64,000 nucleotides of DNA. It comes from Actinomadura oligospora ATCC 43269 (lineage in GTDB: Bacteria; Actinomycetota; Actinomycetes; Streptosporangiales; Streptosporangiaceae). The notes below the pieces were generated by a model. It was not told the origin of the DNA and did not search any database. It saw nothing but the letters and a program-made list of their open reading frames with translations. The stretch covers positions 372,001-436,000 of the forward strand of contig NZ_JADG01000008.1 in NCBI RefSeq assembly GCF_000518265.1, given 5' to 3'. This document shows positions 25,285 to 34,489 of the stretch, piece by piece. Numbering within the stretch: position 1 is the first letter of the stretch; every line of letters begins with the position of its first letter. A program made the translations under genes and the position numbers.

Positions 25285-26633
25285 GTCCGTCCCGCCCGGG
25301 TCCCAACGGCCCGGGACCACGGACCGGGCGCCTGCGCTTCGTCTGGAAGCCCGGCGGCGCACCGGAGAGCCACACCTCCGCCGCCGTGCCCTCGGCCGCC
25401 GTGTCGTCGGCTGCCGTGTCGTCCGCCGCCGTGTCCTCCGCGGTCGTGTCGTCCGCGGCCCGGGCAAGGGGCCACCGACCACGTGTCGGTTCGATCCGGC
25501 AGGTGAACGAACAGGTCGGCCATCTCGCCACGGCGGTCGGTTCGCGCTTCACCAGCCGGTTCCACGACGAGCGGATCGCGGCGTGGCTGGGCATGGCACT
25601 CGGCGTCTCGTTCGGGACGACGTTCATCACCGGCCTGATCAGCCACTTCATGCAGCATCCGCCGGTCTGGCTGCACTGGCCGCCCCGGCCGATCAACCTG
25701 TACCGCGTCACCCAGGGCGTCCACGTCATCGGCGGACTGGCGACGGTGCCGCTTCTGCTGGCCAAGCTCTGGACGGTCTACCCGAGGCTTCTCCAATGGC
25801 CGCCGTTCCGGTCGGCCGCCCACGCGCTCGAACGCGCCCTGGTGCTCCTCCTGGTCGGCGGAGCCCTGTTCCAGCTGGTCACGGGTGTCCTGGACATCGC
25901 CTACTGGTACCCCTTCCCGTTCTTCTTCACGGTCGCCCACTACTGGACGGCCTACGTCGTCATCGGCGCGCTGATCATCCACATCGTGAACGAGTGGACC
26001 AAAGCGCGCCGAACCGTGATGCGCAAACCCGACGACGGCCTCGACCGCCGCTCCTTCCTCCTCTCGGTCTTCGCCGCATCGGGTGCGGTGGCCCTGTTCA
26101 CCGTCGGTGAGGCGGTCTCGCCCTTGGCGCGCCTGGCCTTGCTCGCTCCGCGACGTCCGGGCGTCGGCCCGCAGCGACTCCCGGTGAACCGCACCGCGCT
26201 CGCGGCCGGCGTCACGCAGACCGCTCGCGACCCGGGCTGGAGCCTCCGGGTGACCGGACGAGTCCGGCGGGAGCTCTCGCTCTCACTCGCTCAGCTGCGC
26301 GCGATGCCACAGCACACCGTCCGCCTGCCGATCACGTGCGTCGAAGGCTGGTCCTCGTCCGGAGACTGGACGGGCGTCCGCATGCGGGATGTCCTGGCCA
26401 GGGCCGGAGCCCCGGCTGACGCGCGGGTTCGAGCCGTGTCCCTGCAGAGTGGCGGCGCGTACCGAACCTCCGAGGTGGACCCCAGGCACTGGCACGATCC
26501 CGACACGCTTCTGGCCCTGTCCCTGAACGGCGAGCCCCTTGCCCTGGACCACGGTTTCCCGTGCCGCCTGATCGCCCCGGACCGTCCCGGCGTTCTCCAG
26601 ACCAAATGGCTCACGGCCTTGGTCGCAGAGTGA
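25260..26633 (+). CDS. Membrane-anchored molybdopterin-dependent oxidoreductase (sulfite-oxidase fold), 457 aa
   Basis: Residues about 40-70 are a run of (A)AVSS repeats coded by 15-bp tandem units. Residues about 110-260 hold four hydrophobic segments of a cytochrome-b561-like domain (His in FITGLISHFMQH, QGVHVIGG, FTVAHYWTAY and LIIHIVNEWTK fit heme ligation). The C-terminal 170 residues are the Moco domain: 'LSLAQLRAMPQHTVRLPITCVEGWSSSGDWTGVRMRDVL', where Cys in TCVEGW is the expected molybdenum ligand, and 'PCRLIAPDRPGVLQTKWL'. The C-terminal dimerisation domain of classic sulfite oxidases is missing. A coupled membrane redox enzyme is likely. It overlaps neighbours on both sides. Confidence 0.85.
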   Translation: MFRRPDSMSPSRPGPNGPGPRTGRLRFVWKPGGAPESHTSAAVPSAAVSSAAVSSAAVSSAVVSSAARARGHRPRVGSIRQVNEQVGHLATAVGSRFTSRFHDERIAAWLGMALGVSFGTTFITGLISHFMQHPPVWLHWPPRPINLYRVTQGVHVIGGLATVPLLLAKLWTVYPRLLQWPPFRSAAHALERALVLLLVGGALFQLVTGVLDIAYWYPFPFFFTVAHYWTAYVVIGALIIHIVNEWTKARRTVMRKPDDGLDRRSFLLSVFAASGAVALFTVGEAVSPLARLALLAPRRPGVGPQRLPVNRTALAAGVTQTARDPGWSLRVTGRVRRELSLSLAQLRAMPQHTVRLPITCVEGWSSSGDWTGVRMRDVLARAGAPADARVRAVSLQSGGAYRTSEVDPRHWHDPDTLLALSLNGEPLALDHGFPCRLIAPDRPGVLQTKWLTALVAE

Positions 26634-27349
26634 ACAGGGACACCGGCCCGCGGCGTTCGTCGGGCAGCAGGCCGCACACCGGCCACCTCATGAGCGTTGT
26701 GTTCAGGCGTCCGCAGGTGGGCGTTGGGCGCATGGCCGCGTATGTCGTGGGTGGAGCGTTCATCGGTCTTGGCCTTTCGGGTCTGGTGGCGCATTCGCGG
26801 CCGGGCGGGTGGGCGTTGTGGGTCGGTGGTGCGGTCGTCGCACATGACGGCTTGCTGACGCCGGTCGTGCTTCTCGCCGGGCTGTTGGTGCGGCGGTGGC
26901 GGCGGTTCCGGCTCTGGTTGTTCGTGGCCGGTGTCCTGACCCTCGTGGCGCTGCCGCTCGTGCTCGGGCTCGGCCGCCACCCGGACAATCCATCGATCCT
27001 GCCTTTGCACTACCTCCCTAATTTGATCGTCGCCGTGACCCTCGTCGCGGTCGCGACGGCCTTTCCCTGGCGGAGGGCCGGACAAGCCTTGGCCGCCGGT
27101 TTCGCGAACAGCCGTCGAGGATGTCCACCGAGGGGTCCCGCCGGAGACTCCCGGCCGCGACCCGACGTGGAGGGGGAGACCCGCACCGGTCGGGTGGACG
27201 AGCAGCACACGGGGCGAGCGGGAGAACAGGTCGCCGGTCGGGTGGACGAGCCGAACGGCGGCCGCTCGGGCCATGAATCTTCTGGTCGGCGGGATGGGCG
27301 AGGCGCTGGTCGGGCCGGTGAGCAGAAGTCAGGCGGGACGGATGACTGA
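26630..27349 (+). CDS. Small integral membrane protein with repetitive polar tail, 239 aa
   Basis: Start GTG overlaps the preceding stop (GTGA); ATG at 26690 is an alternative. Residues about 30-150 contain four hydrophobic segments (e.g. YVVGGAFIGLGLSGLVA, LLTPVVLLAGLLV, LWLFVAGVLTLVALPLVLGLG, YLPNLIVAVTLVAVATAF). The last 90 residues are a charged, repetitive tail of GR-(V/A)-(D/G)-E-Q-like units (GRVDEQHTGRAGEQVAGRVDE). I do not recognise the family. The operon position says it works with the molybdopterin enzyme and the next membrane transferase. The tail is probably disordered and variable between strains. Confidence 0.6.
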   Translation: MNRDTGPRRSSGSRPHTGHLMSVVFRRPQVGVGRMAAYVVGGAFIGLGLSGLVAHSRPGGWALWVGGAVVAHDGLLTPVVLLAGLLVRRWRRFRLWLFVAGVLTLVALPLVLGLGRHPDNPSILPLHYLPNLIVAVTLVAVATAFPWRRAGQALAAGFANSRRGCPPRGPAGDSRPRPDVEGETRTGRVDEQHTGRAGEQVAGRVDEPNGGRSGHESSGRRDGRGAGRAGEQKSGGTDD

Positions 27350-28844
27350 GCAGAGTTCCGGGCGCGGTGGCACACGGACGAAGAAGCCGGGCGTCAGCGA
27401 GTCGGCGGCGGGTCATGACGGATCGGTCGTCGCCACGATGCCGGTGGGCGACGCGGAGATCGAGGCTGGAACGGGATCGGCCCCTGGCGGAACCGGGCCC
27501 TCCGCTACCGGGCCCTCCGCGACCGAGCCCTCCGGTACTGGGCCTTCCGGTAGGGCCTTTCGGTATTGGGCCTTTCGGTACTGGAGTTCGGGGGGTGTGG
27601 TCTGGGCAGGTTTGATCGTCGGGGCGTTCGTCGTCGGGGAGGTGATGCGGAGGGCTGGGCTCGCCACTGAGGACGCGTTGCCACCCCTGCATGCGAAGGC
27701 GCGGTTGCTGACCTGGCAGATGGCTCCGGCGGTCGGATACGCGGCCGTCGCGGTCGGTGTTCTCCCCGTGGTCGTGCGGAACATGCGGTGGCGGGTCCTC
27801 CTTGCGGTGTCGTGGGTGATGGCGGTCGGGTGGGCCGTCGCGTTGGCGGTCAGTGACGGGCCCGGTGCGCTGGCTCGGCCGCTGGACGCGCCGACGGAGT
27901 ATCCGGCGGGGCTGGCGGCGGTCGGTGATCATCCGTTGCGCTGGCTGCGGAGTTTCACCGATGAGCTGTACGCGTACCCGACGCATGTGCGGGGGCACCC
28001 GCCGCTGCCGACGCTGGTGTTCTGGGCGCTGGACGCGATCGGGTTGCACGGGACGCTCTGGGCCGCGCTGCTGATCATCGGGGTCGGGGCGTCGTCCGCG
28101 GCGGCCATCGCGGTGACGGTGCGGGTGCTGGCGGGGGAGCGGGTGGCGCGGCGGGCGCTGCCCTTCCTGGTGCTGTCTCCTCTCTCGCTCTGGATCGCGA
28201 CGTCGATGGACGCGTTCTTCCTCGGGGTCGGGGCCTGGGGCGTCGCGTTCCTCGCGATGCGCAGGCCGTTGGCCGGTGGTGTGCTGCTCGGCGCCTTGCC
28301 CTACCTAAGCTACGGATTGCTCCCCCTGCTGGCCGTACCGAGCGTCGTTCTGTGGATGACTCGTCCACCGGTGAGGTTCTGGATAGTGATGGCGGTCGGA
28401 CTCGCCGTCATCCCCACGGCCTTGACGTTGGGAGGCTTCTGGTGGCTGGACGGTATCCGCGCCACGCTCGACACCTATCTCGTCAGCGGCGGCTCGGCAC
28501 GCAGGTCCTATGCCTATTTCCTAGGCGCGGACATCGCCGTCCTCGGCATCCTCACGGGACCGGCCGTCGCGTGCGTCCTGCCCCCGCTCCTTAGGCGGGG
28601 CATCACGGCGCGACGGAAACTCCGCGAGGAGCCAGTCGTCCTCCTGACGGCCGCAGCGATCGTCGCAGTCCTCAGCCTGGACGTAGCGGGAGTGACGAAA
28701 GGCGAGGTCGAGCGCATCTGGCTTCCGTTCGCGGCGTGGCTGCTGCCAGCGGCGAGTGTTCTACGCGCGCCCGCACGAGGATGGCTGACAGCACAGGTGG
28801 TGACGGCGCTGCTCGTCCAAGCGCTCGTGCTCTCCGAGTGGTGA
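27342..28844 (+). CDS. Polytopic membrane protein, probable GT-C-like glycosyltransferase, 500 aa
   Basis: ATG at 27342 overlaps the previous gene by 8 nt. The first 75 residues are low complexity, coded by 15-bp repeats (TGPSA, TEPSG, TGPSG). Residues about 85-500 contain 10-12 hydrophobic segments with polar loops. A long extracytoplasmic loop has 'SFTDELYAYPTHVRGHPPLPTLVFWALDAIG', which resembles the acidic catalytic loop 1 of polyprenyl-phosphate-dependent GT-C enzymes; 'MDAFFLGVGAWG' follows. In the context of a GT2 that could load polyprenyl phosphate, it may transfer a sugar outside the cell. The GT-C assignment is inferred from topology and context. Confidence 0.6.
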   Translation: MTEQSSGRGGTRTKKPGVSESAAGHDGSVVATMPVGDAEIEAGTGSAPGGTGPSATGPSATEPSGTGPSGRAFRYWAFRYWSSGGVVWAGLIVGAFVVGEVMRRAGLATEDALPPLHAKARLLTWQMAPAVGYAAVAVGVLPVVVRNMRWRVLLAVSWVMAVGWAVALAVSDGPGALARPLDAPTEYPAGLAAVGDHPLRWLRSFTDELYAYPTHVRGHPPLPTLVFWALDAIGLHGTLWAALLIIGVGASSAAAIAVTVRVLAGERVARRALPFLVLSPLSLWIATSMDAFFLGVGAWGVAFLAMRRPLAGGVLLGALPYLSYGLLPLLAVPSVVLWMTRPPVRFWIVMAVGLAVIPTALTLGGFWWLDGIRATLDTYLVSGGSARRSYAYFLGADIAVLGILTGPAVACVLPPLLRRGITARRKLREEPVVLLTAAAIVAVLSLDVAGVTKGEVERIWLPFAAWLLPAASVLRAPARGWLTAQVVTALLVQALVLSEW

Positions 28845-28870
28845 GCCGACCCGCTCGTCGACAGGCCCGC

Positions 28871-29554
28871 TCAAGGCGTTGAGGGCTCGGTCGCCGTGGA
28901 GGCGTCGGCAGCCCCAGCTGTCGGTTGGGGCGCGGCTCGTGCGTCGCGCGCGAGGGTGGCCCGTCGGCTGCGCCGAAACAGTAGGAACGAAGGGACGGCC
29001 AGCACCATCACGGTGACATGTCCGACTGCCGCGACGTCCAGTTGGCGGAGCCCCTGGAAGAGGTAGGGCCACAGGGCCCACATGCCGACCACCGCCAGGG
29101 GACGCCACCACCACGTCCCGAACAGGATCACCAGGACGAGGCCGGGGACGAGCACGAACGAGGGCCCGGTGTCGAGCTGGTGGCGGGCGGCCTCCGGGAG
29201 CGCCCCGTGCGCGACGCGCCACGCGACGACGCCCTCACTGACCAGCGTCCCCGTCACGTGCAGGAGGACGAACAGCAGGACCGTCCGGCGGTTGCCCAGC
29301 AGCGCGTTGACGGGGGACAGCGCCACCAGCGCCAAACCGACCCACGCCAGCGGATACGAATCGGGGACGAACGCGGATCCGGCCAGGGAGCCCACGGGAT
29401 GGTGGGACAGGTTGGCCACGTTGGTGCTCACCCAGTCGACGACGTGCGCCTTGGACTCCGGGGACAGCGCCCAGACCACGGCCTCGGCCATGGCGAGCGC
29501 CGCAACATACGCCCAGGTGGCCGCTCTCGTCCTCAGCACGAGTCCATAGTGCAC
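28871..29554 (-). CDS. Rhomboid-like integral membrane protein, 227 aa
   Basis: Six or so hydrophobic segments; residues 'RTVLLFVLLHVTGTLVSEGVVAWRVAHGALP', 'HQLDTGPSFVLVPGLVLVILFG' and a final 'AAVGHVTVMVLAVPSFLLF' match the actinobacterial 'rhomboid-like' group in which the Ser of the GxSx motif is often replaced; here GPSF is present and a His occurs in AVGHV. It may therefore be a protease or an inactive relative. The C-terminal 35 residues are low complexity. It converges with the glycan operon. The start is GTG. Confidence 0.65.
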   Translation of the reverse strand: MHYGLVLRTRAATWAYVAALAMAEAVVWALSPESKAHVVDWVSTNVANLSHHPVGSLAGSAFVPDSYPLAWVGLALVALSPVNALLGNRRTVLLFVLLHVTGTLVSEGVVAWRVAHGALPEAARHQLDTGPSFVLVPGLVLVILFGTWWWRPLAVVGMWALWPYLFQGLRQLDVAAVGHVTVMVLAVPSFLLFRRSRRATLARDARAAPQPTAGAADASTATEPSTP

Positions 29555-29755
29555 CGTCGCGCACGCGCCACGAGGTCGGAGCGTGCCCCACGACGATTCC
29601 GGAACCCGGCCGGATCGACCATCCAGGGCAAAGGAGACGGCCCGGCGCTCTCGGGGAGGAGAAGCGCCGAGCCGTGTCCGGAGGGTGCGGGTGAGGTCGT
29701 GGCGGGAGGCTTTACTGACCGTCGGGGGAGGGTCTGCTTCCGAGGAAGGGAGGGC

Positions 29756-30997
29756 CTACTGGCCGAGGGCGGCGGTGGTGACGGGCTGGCCGAGCTTGCT
29801 GCCACCCACCCACTTGTCGAACGGCATCTGGCGGTAGCCCCAGCCGTTGGACCACTGCAGCTCACGCCCGGTGCCGTTGATGACCACCATGTCGCCCCGG
29901 TAGGACCAGTTCATGAACCACTGCGCGTCGGACGAGGGGGAGCGGACGCAGCCGTGCGAGCAGTTGCGGTTGCCGAGGCAGGACGGGTCGTCCATGTTCT
30001 GGTGGATGTACTCGCCGCTGTTGGAGATGCGCGTGGCGAACGGCACCTGCTCGTCGTAGTAGCCGGCGTCGCCCTTCTTCTTGCCCGGGGCGACCATCCG
30101 CTCCAGCCGGACGTGGTCCATGGTCAGGTGCACGCCGCTGGTGGTCTTGAGGTGGTCGATGCCGTCGCTCTGCACCTCGCCGCCGGTGCCGAGGCTGACG
30201 CCCCACGAGCGGACGACCGCGCCGTTCTTCTTCACGGTCAGCTTGTGCGACCGGTTGTTGACCGTGATGACGTGGGAGTCACCGATCTTGAACTTGCGGG
30301 TGACGTCCTTGTCACCGTAGACCGAGTCGCCGATCTTCAGGCCCGCGTAGTGGACGCTCACCTGGACGCTCTGGTTCGCCTTCCACGGGTCCTTCGTGCG
30401 GAACACCAGCGAGGGCAGCCCGTTGAACGACTCGCCCGCGCTCAGCCACCGCCAGGCGCCCACCGTCGGGTAGGTCGACTTGATCTCGATGGCCTTCTCG
30501 ATGGCCTCCCTGGCCCGCTCCGGGACCTCCTTGTTGAACTGGATGAAGATCGGCATGCCCGTGCCGACCTTCTCGCCCGGGCTCGGGATGACGTTGTTGA
30601 TCGTCGTCCGCGCGGTGTCGTTCACCGTCCTGAACGAGCTGTTCGCGGTCGCCGTCTTGCCCTTGCTGGACGCCGCGACCGCCTGGACGGTGTACTTCCC
30701 GCCCGGGATCAGCGTCCAGGACGACTTCCAGGTCTTCTTGTCGGCCGACAGGACGCCGGGCACGTCGGCGTCCTTCAGCTTGACCAGCACCTGGCTCAAC
30801 GTCCCGCCGGACGCCGTCACCGTCACGCCCGCGTCCGGCTTCGCCTTGGCCGAACCGTTCGCCGGGGTGATCGAGATCTGGGGAACGCCTTCCTCATGTC
30901 CGGCGGTCTTGGCGTCGCCACCGCCGCCGCCACCACCGCACGCCGTCGTCAGCCCCAAGACCGCCGCAGCCACCGCCACCAGTGCCTTACCTCGCAC
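29756..30997 (-). CDS. L,D-transpeptidase lipoprotein (YkuD domain with Ig-like N-terminal domains), 413 aa
   Basis: Makes 3-3 crosslinks in peptidoglycan. The N terminus is a lipoprotein signal with lipobox LTTAC followed by a Gly run. Residues about 40-240 form two Ig-like domains as in mycobacterial Ldt enzymes (e.g. 'NVIPSPGEKVGTGMPIFIQFNKEV', 'WRWLSAGESFNGLPSLVFRTKDPW'). The catalytic YkuD domain holds 'YIHQNMDDPSCLGNRNCSHGCVRSP' with the active-site Cys in HGCVR and His in YIHQ. It ends in 'GDMVVINGTG' plus a short C-terminal subdomain with WSNGWGYRQMPF. The start is GTG. It is monocistronic. Confidence 0.95.
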   Translation of the reverse strand: MRGKALVAVAAAVLGLTTACGGGGGGGDAKTAGHEEGVPQISITPANGSAKAKPDAGVTVTASGGTLSQVLVKLKDADVPGVLSADKKTWKSSWTLIPGGKYTVQAVAASSKGKTATANSSFRTVNDTARTTINNVIPSPGEKVGTGMPIFIQFNKEVPERAREAIEKAIEIKSTYPTVGAWRWLSAGESFNGLPSLVFRTKDPWKANQSVQVSVHYAGLKIGDSVYGDKDVTRKFKIGDSHVITVNNRSHKLTVKKNGAVVRSWGVSLGTGGEVQSDGIDHLKTTSGVHLTMDHVRLERMVAPGKKKGDAGYYDEQVPFATRISNSGEYIHQNMDDPSCLGNRNCSHGCVRSPSSDAQWFMNWSYRGDMVVINGTGRELQWSNGWGYRQMPFDKWVGGSKLGQPVTTAALGQ

Positions 30998-31684
30998 GGT
31001 TCTCCCTCATCAGCACGCAATCCGCAGAAAGCACATTAGCGACAAGAATGCCGGTGCTTCTTCCCGCATTCCCCACCCGGCCCCGACACCTGGGAGGACC
31101 TGCGCCCCGGCTCCGTCCCCCCGTCCGGGCGAACGTCGGTCAGTAAGACGTCGGAAACCTCCCAGGAGTTCGCATCTTTCCCAGAAGTGACCGCAGTCCA
31201 CCTGCCTGTACACGGACCGTGGAGTGCCCCGGTTCGCCCGTTCCGTGCCTCGGTCGCGTCCCGGCCATGCCGTGACCCGGCTCCGGTCCCTTCTCAGCGC
31301 GCTTCAGGTCGCGCGCACCGGCCCGGGGCGATCACGCCTCCGCCCGCCGGACGAGCCCACGGCACGACCCCACGGACGAGGTGGTCCGCCGACGTCCGCC
31401 GAGCCCGCGACGCTCCCCCACGGCATCGGCCCCCGGAGGAGCCGATCAGGGACGTCCACGCCATCGCGACGCGCGCCCACGGGTAGGTCCAGGCTGCGCG
31501 GCGCCGTCAGCGCCCTGCGCGCCCGAACGCTTCGGCGCGCACGTCCTCCGCCTTCACGGGACGGCGTGGAGAAACGCACACACGCGATAGTGCGTTCCTC
31601 ACAATCAAGTATTGCGGATTCAACTTGGCTCGAGCGCCTCGGCCGGTGATGCTGAATTTCAGCCGAGCACAGAGGAGGACCGCG
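30998..31684. promoter_or_regulatory. Divergent intergenic region upstream of the lanthipeptide cluster
   Basis: About 690 bp with no supported gene. The right end is noticeably A+T-richer than the rest (from about 31585: tagtgcgttcctcacaatcaagtattgcggattcaacttgg in separate pieces), the most likely promoter region for the LanKC gene. I cannot identify a regulator site by eye. Any site for the response regulator at 40337 would be sought here. Confidence 0.4.
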
Positions 31685-34429
31685 GTGGACCAGTACGAGC
31701 CCTACTGCCTCGCCGATCTGTTCTTCTACGACAAACTCGGCCAAAGGCAGAACGACGCGTCGGACTTCTCGCTCGTCGCACGTCCGGTTCCCGAAGGATG
31801 GGTCCGGCACGATTCCGACGTCTGGATGTACTACGCACCGGAAGGCGAGGGGACGCTCCCGTCCCAGGGCTGGAAGATCCATGTGTCCGCCCGGCTGGAC
31901 GACGCCGAGCGCGCCCTCGCCGTGATCTGGGACTACTGCGTCCCGCGCGGGATCGTGTTCAAGTACCTGCGCGGCCGGTCCGTCCTTCTCATGCGCAATT
32001 CCAAGGCCGCCTCGCGTGGCGCCAGCGGAAAACTCGTCACCATTTACCCGAGGGACGAGAATGAATGCGAGATCGTCCTCAAGGAGCTGGACGAGCTGCT
32101 CGACGGCATCGAGGGCCCCTACATCCTGAGTGATCTCCGGTACGCGGACGGTCCGCTCTTCGTCCGCTACGGCGGTTTCGCCGAACGGCGCTGCGTCGGC
32201 AAGGACGGCGAACTCGTCCCCGCCATCGAGAACGGCGCGGGCGAACTCGTCCCGGACGTTCGGGGAGCGACGTTCTCGGTGCCCGAATGGATGACGCTTC
32301 CGTCCTTCCTCGAGCCGCATCTGGAAAAGCGGAACTCCGTCCGCATCGATGAGATGCCCTACGACTTCGAAAGCGTCCTGCATTTCTCGAACGGCGGCGG
32401 CGTCTACCTCGCCCGCGACCGCGCCTCCGGCGAGCGCGTCGTCCTGAAAGAGGCCCGTCCGCACGCCGGACTCGATGTTCTCGGCCGCGACGCGGTGACC
32501 CGCCTCAAGCATGAGCGCGACATCCTCGAACGCCTTTCCGGACTGGACGTGGTGCCGGCGCTGCGCGACTACTTCGTCCTCGGGGAGCACCATTTCCTCG
32601 TCGAGGAGTTCGTGGACGGGAACCCGCTCCAGCGTCAGATCGTCCAGCGGTATCCGCTGACGAAGGCGGACCACGACGCGTCGGCGCTCGCCGGGTACAC
32701 CGAATGGGCGCTGGACATGCTCGCCAAGATCGAGGACGCCGTCCGGCTGCTGCACGAGCGCGGGGTGGTGTTCGGCGACCTGCATCCGAACAACATCCTG
32801 GTGACGGCGTCCGGACGGCTCTGCCTCATCGATTTCGAGGTGGCCGTCCCCGCCGAGGCGCAAGCCCGCACGACCCTCGCCAACCCGGCGTTCCTGGCGC
32901 CGCGCGACCGGCGGGGCGTCGACGTCGACCGGTACGCGCTCGCCTGCATGCGCTACTACCTGTTCGCCCCGCAGACCACGATCACCCTGCTGATGCACCC
33001 GCGGAAGGCCCGCCAGCTCGCGGGCCTGATCGCCGAGACGTTCCCGGTGCCGCACGCGGACTTCGACGACGCCGTCGCCGTCCTCCTCGGACCGGACCCC
33101 GATCCGGAGCCGTCGCCGCTCGACACGCTGCCGCTCCCGGGCAAGGCCCCCTGGCCGGACGTCCGGGACGCGATGCACCGGGCGATCCTGGCCTCGGCCA
33201 CCCCCGACCGCGAGGACCGCCTCTACCCCGGCGACCCGGCGCAGTTTCGGGACGGCGGCGCGGTCAACATCGCCCACGGAGCCGCCGGGGTCCTTTACGC
33301 CCTGGCCGAAACCGGGGCGGACGTCCCGCCGGAACACGTCGACTGGCTGGTCGAACGCGCGCTGAACCCCGAGGTGGGCATGCCGCTCGGCCTGTACGAC
33401 GGCCTCCACGGCGTCGCGCACGTCCTCGACCGGCTCGGCCGCCGCCAGGAAGCGCTGGACGTCGCGGACATCTGCCTCCGCGAGACCTGGGACCGGCTCA
33501 GCCTGAACCTGTGTTCCGGACTGGCTGGAACCGGCCTCAACCTCCTTCACCTGGGCGAGGCCACCGGCCAGACCGGCCTGACCGACGCCGCGCTGCGCAT
33601 GGTCGAGCTGTGCGCGGAGCGGATCGGCGGCCCGGACGACGTCCCGGAGATCAGCGGCGGCGACCATCCGCGCGCGGGACTGATGCACGGTTCGTCCGGC
33701 CCGGCGCTGCTGTTCCTGCACGCCTACGAACGCGGCGGCGACGCGACGCTTCTCGACCGCGCCGCCGACGCGCTCCGCCAGGACCTGCGCCGCTGCATGC
33801 TCGCCGAGGACGGATCGCTCCAGGTCAACCAGGGTTGGCGCAGCCTGCCCTACCTGGACGAGGGATCCGTCGGCATCGGACTCGTGGTCGCCCGCTACCT
33901 CCGCCACCGCCACGACGAGGAGTTCGAACGCGCGCTGACCCGCCTCGCCCGGGTCGCCGAATCCGGCTACTTCGTCCAGTCCGGCCTGTTTGCCGGACGT
34001 GCCGGGATCATCGCCGCCCTCGCCACCGGCCTCCACGCCGCCCCCGACCCGCACGACGCCCCGGACGCTCACGACTCGAACCCGGACGCGACGCACGCCA
34101 ACGATCCGAGGCTGGACGCGCAGATCAGCGGCCTCCGCTGGCACGCCATGCCCTACGGGGACGGCCTCGCCTTCACCGGCGACCAGCTCATGCGGCTGTC
34201 GATGGACTTCGCCACCGGGACGTCCGGGGTGCTGCTCGCCCTGGCGTCCGCGCTCGACGACCGGCGGCCCGCGCTGCCCTTCCTCGACGCCCCCGCGCCC
34301 GCTCGCCCCGCCCCCGAGACCTTGCCCGTCACCGACGGTCCGTCCGTCACCCCGGCCGGTTCGTCCGGCCTCATGATCGGCCCTTCCGGCCGCGTAGGGA
34401 GCCTGGCCAAGGAGACCCCTCTCGCGTGA
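31685..34429 (+). CDS. Class III lanthipeptide synthetase (LanKC, RamC-like), 914 aa
   Basis: Trifunctional enzyme that phosphorylates Ser/Thr of the precursor, eliminates phosphate to dehydro residues and cyclises Cys. Residues 1-about 215 are the lyase domain (e.g. YYAPEGEGTLPSQGWKIHVSA, VFKYLRGRSVLLMRNSK). Residues about 220-480 are a Ser/Thr-kinase domain: Lys255 in VVLKEA, catalytic GDLHPNN (Asp365) and DFE (Asp383). Residues about 530-890 are a LanC-like cyclase lacking the zinc Cys/His set (LYDGLHGVAHVL, LCSGLAGTGLNLL, MHGSSGPALLFL), as normal for class III. A low-complexity loop (HDAPDAHDSNPDATHAND) interrupts the cyclase. GTG at 31685 has an AGGAGG site 7 nt upstream. It is followed by the precursor gene after 60 bp. 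Confidence 0.93.
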   Translation: MDQYEPYCLADLFFYDKLGQRQNDASDFSLVARPVPEGWVRHDSDVWMYYAPEGEGTLPSQGWKIHVSARLDDAERALAVIWDYCVPRGIVFKYLRGRSVLLMRNSKAASRGASGKLVTIYPRDENECEIVLKELDELLDGIEGPYILSDLRYADGPLFVRYGGFAERRCVGKDGELVPAIENGAGELVPDVRGATFSVPEWMTLPSFLEPHLEKRNSVRIDEMPYDFESVLHFSNGGGVYLARDRASGERVVLKEARPHAGLDVLGRDAVTRLKHERDILERLSGLDVVPALRDYFVLGEHHFLVEEFVDGNPLQRQIVQRYPLTKADHDASALAGYTEWALDMLAKIEDAVRLLHERGVVFGDLHPNNILVTASGRLCLIDFEVAVPAEAQARTTLANPAFLAPRDRRGVDVDRYALACMRYYLFAPQTTITLLMHPRKARQLAGLIAETFPVPHADFDDAVAVLLGPDPDPEPSPLDTLPLPGKAPWPDVRDAMHRAILASATPDREDRLYPGDPAQFRDGGAVNIAHGAAGVLYALAETGADVPPEHVDWLVERALNPEVGMPLGLYDGLHGVAHVLDRLGRRQEALDVADICLRETWDRLSLNLCSGLAGTGLNLLHLGEATGQTGLTDAALRMVELCAERIGGPDDVPEISGGDHPRAGLMHGSSGPALLFLHAYERGGDATLLDRAADALRQDLRRCMLAEDGSLQVNQGWRSLPYLDEGSVGIGLVVARYLRHRHDEEFERALTRLARVAESGYFVQSGLFAGRAGIIAALATGLHAAPDPHDAPDAHDSNPDATHANDPRLDAQISGLRWHAMPYGDGLAFTGDQLMRLSMDFATGTSGVLLALASALDDRRPALPFLDAPAPARPAPETLPVTDGPSVTPAGSSGLMIGPSGRVGSLAKETPLA

Positions 34430-34489
34430 CGCCGGAAAAGGCCCGACCCCCGTCCACCCACGGAAGGGAAAGGAGGTGTAGCAACCACC

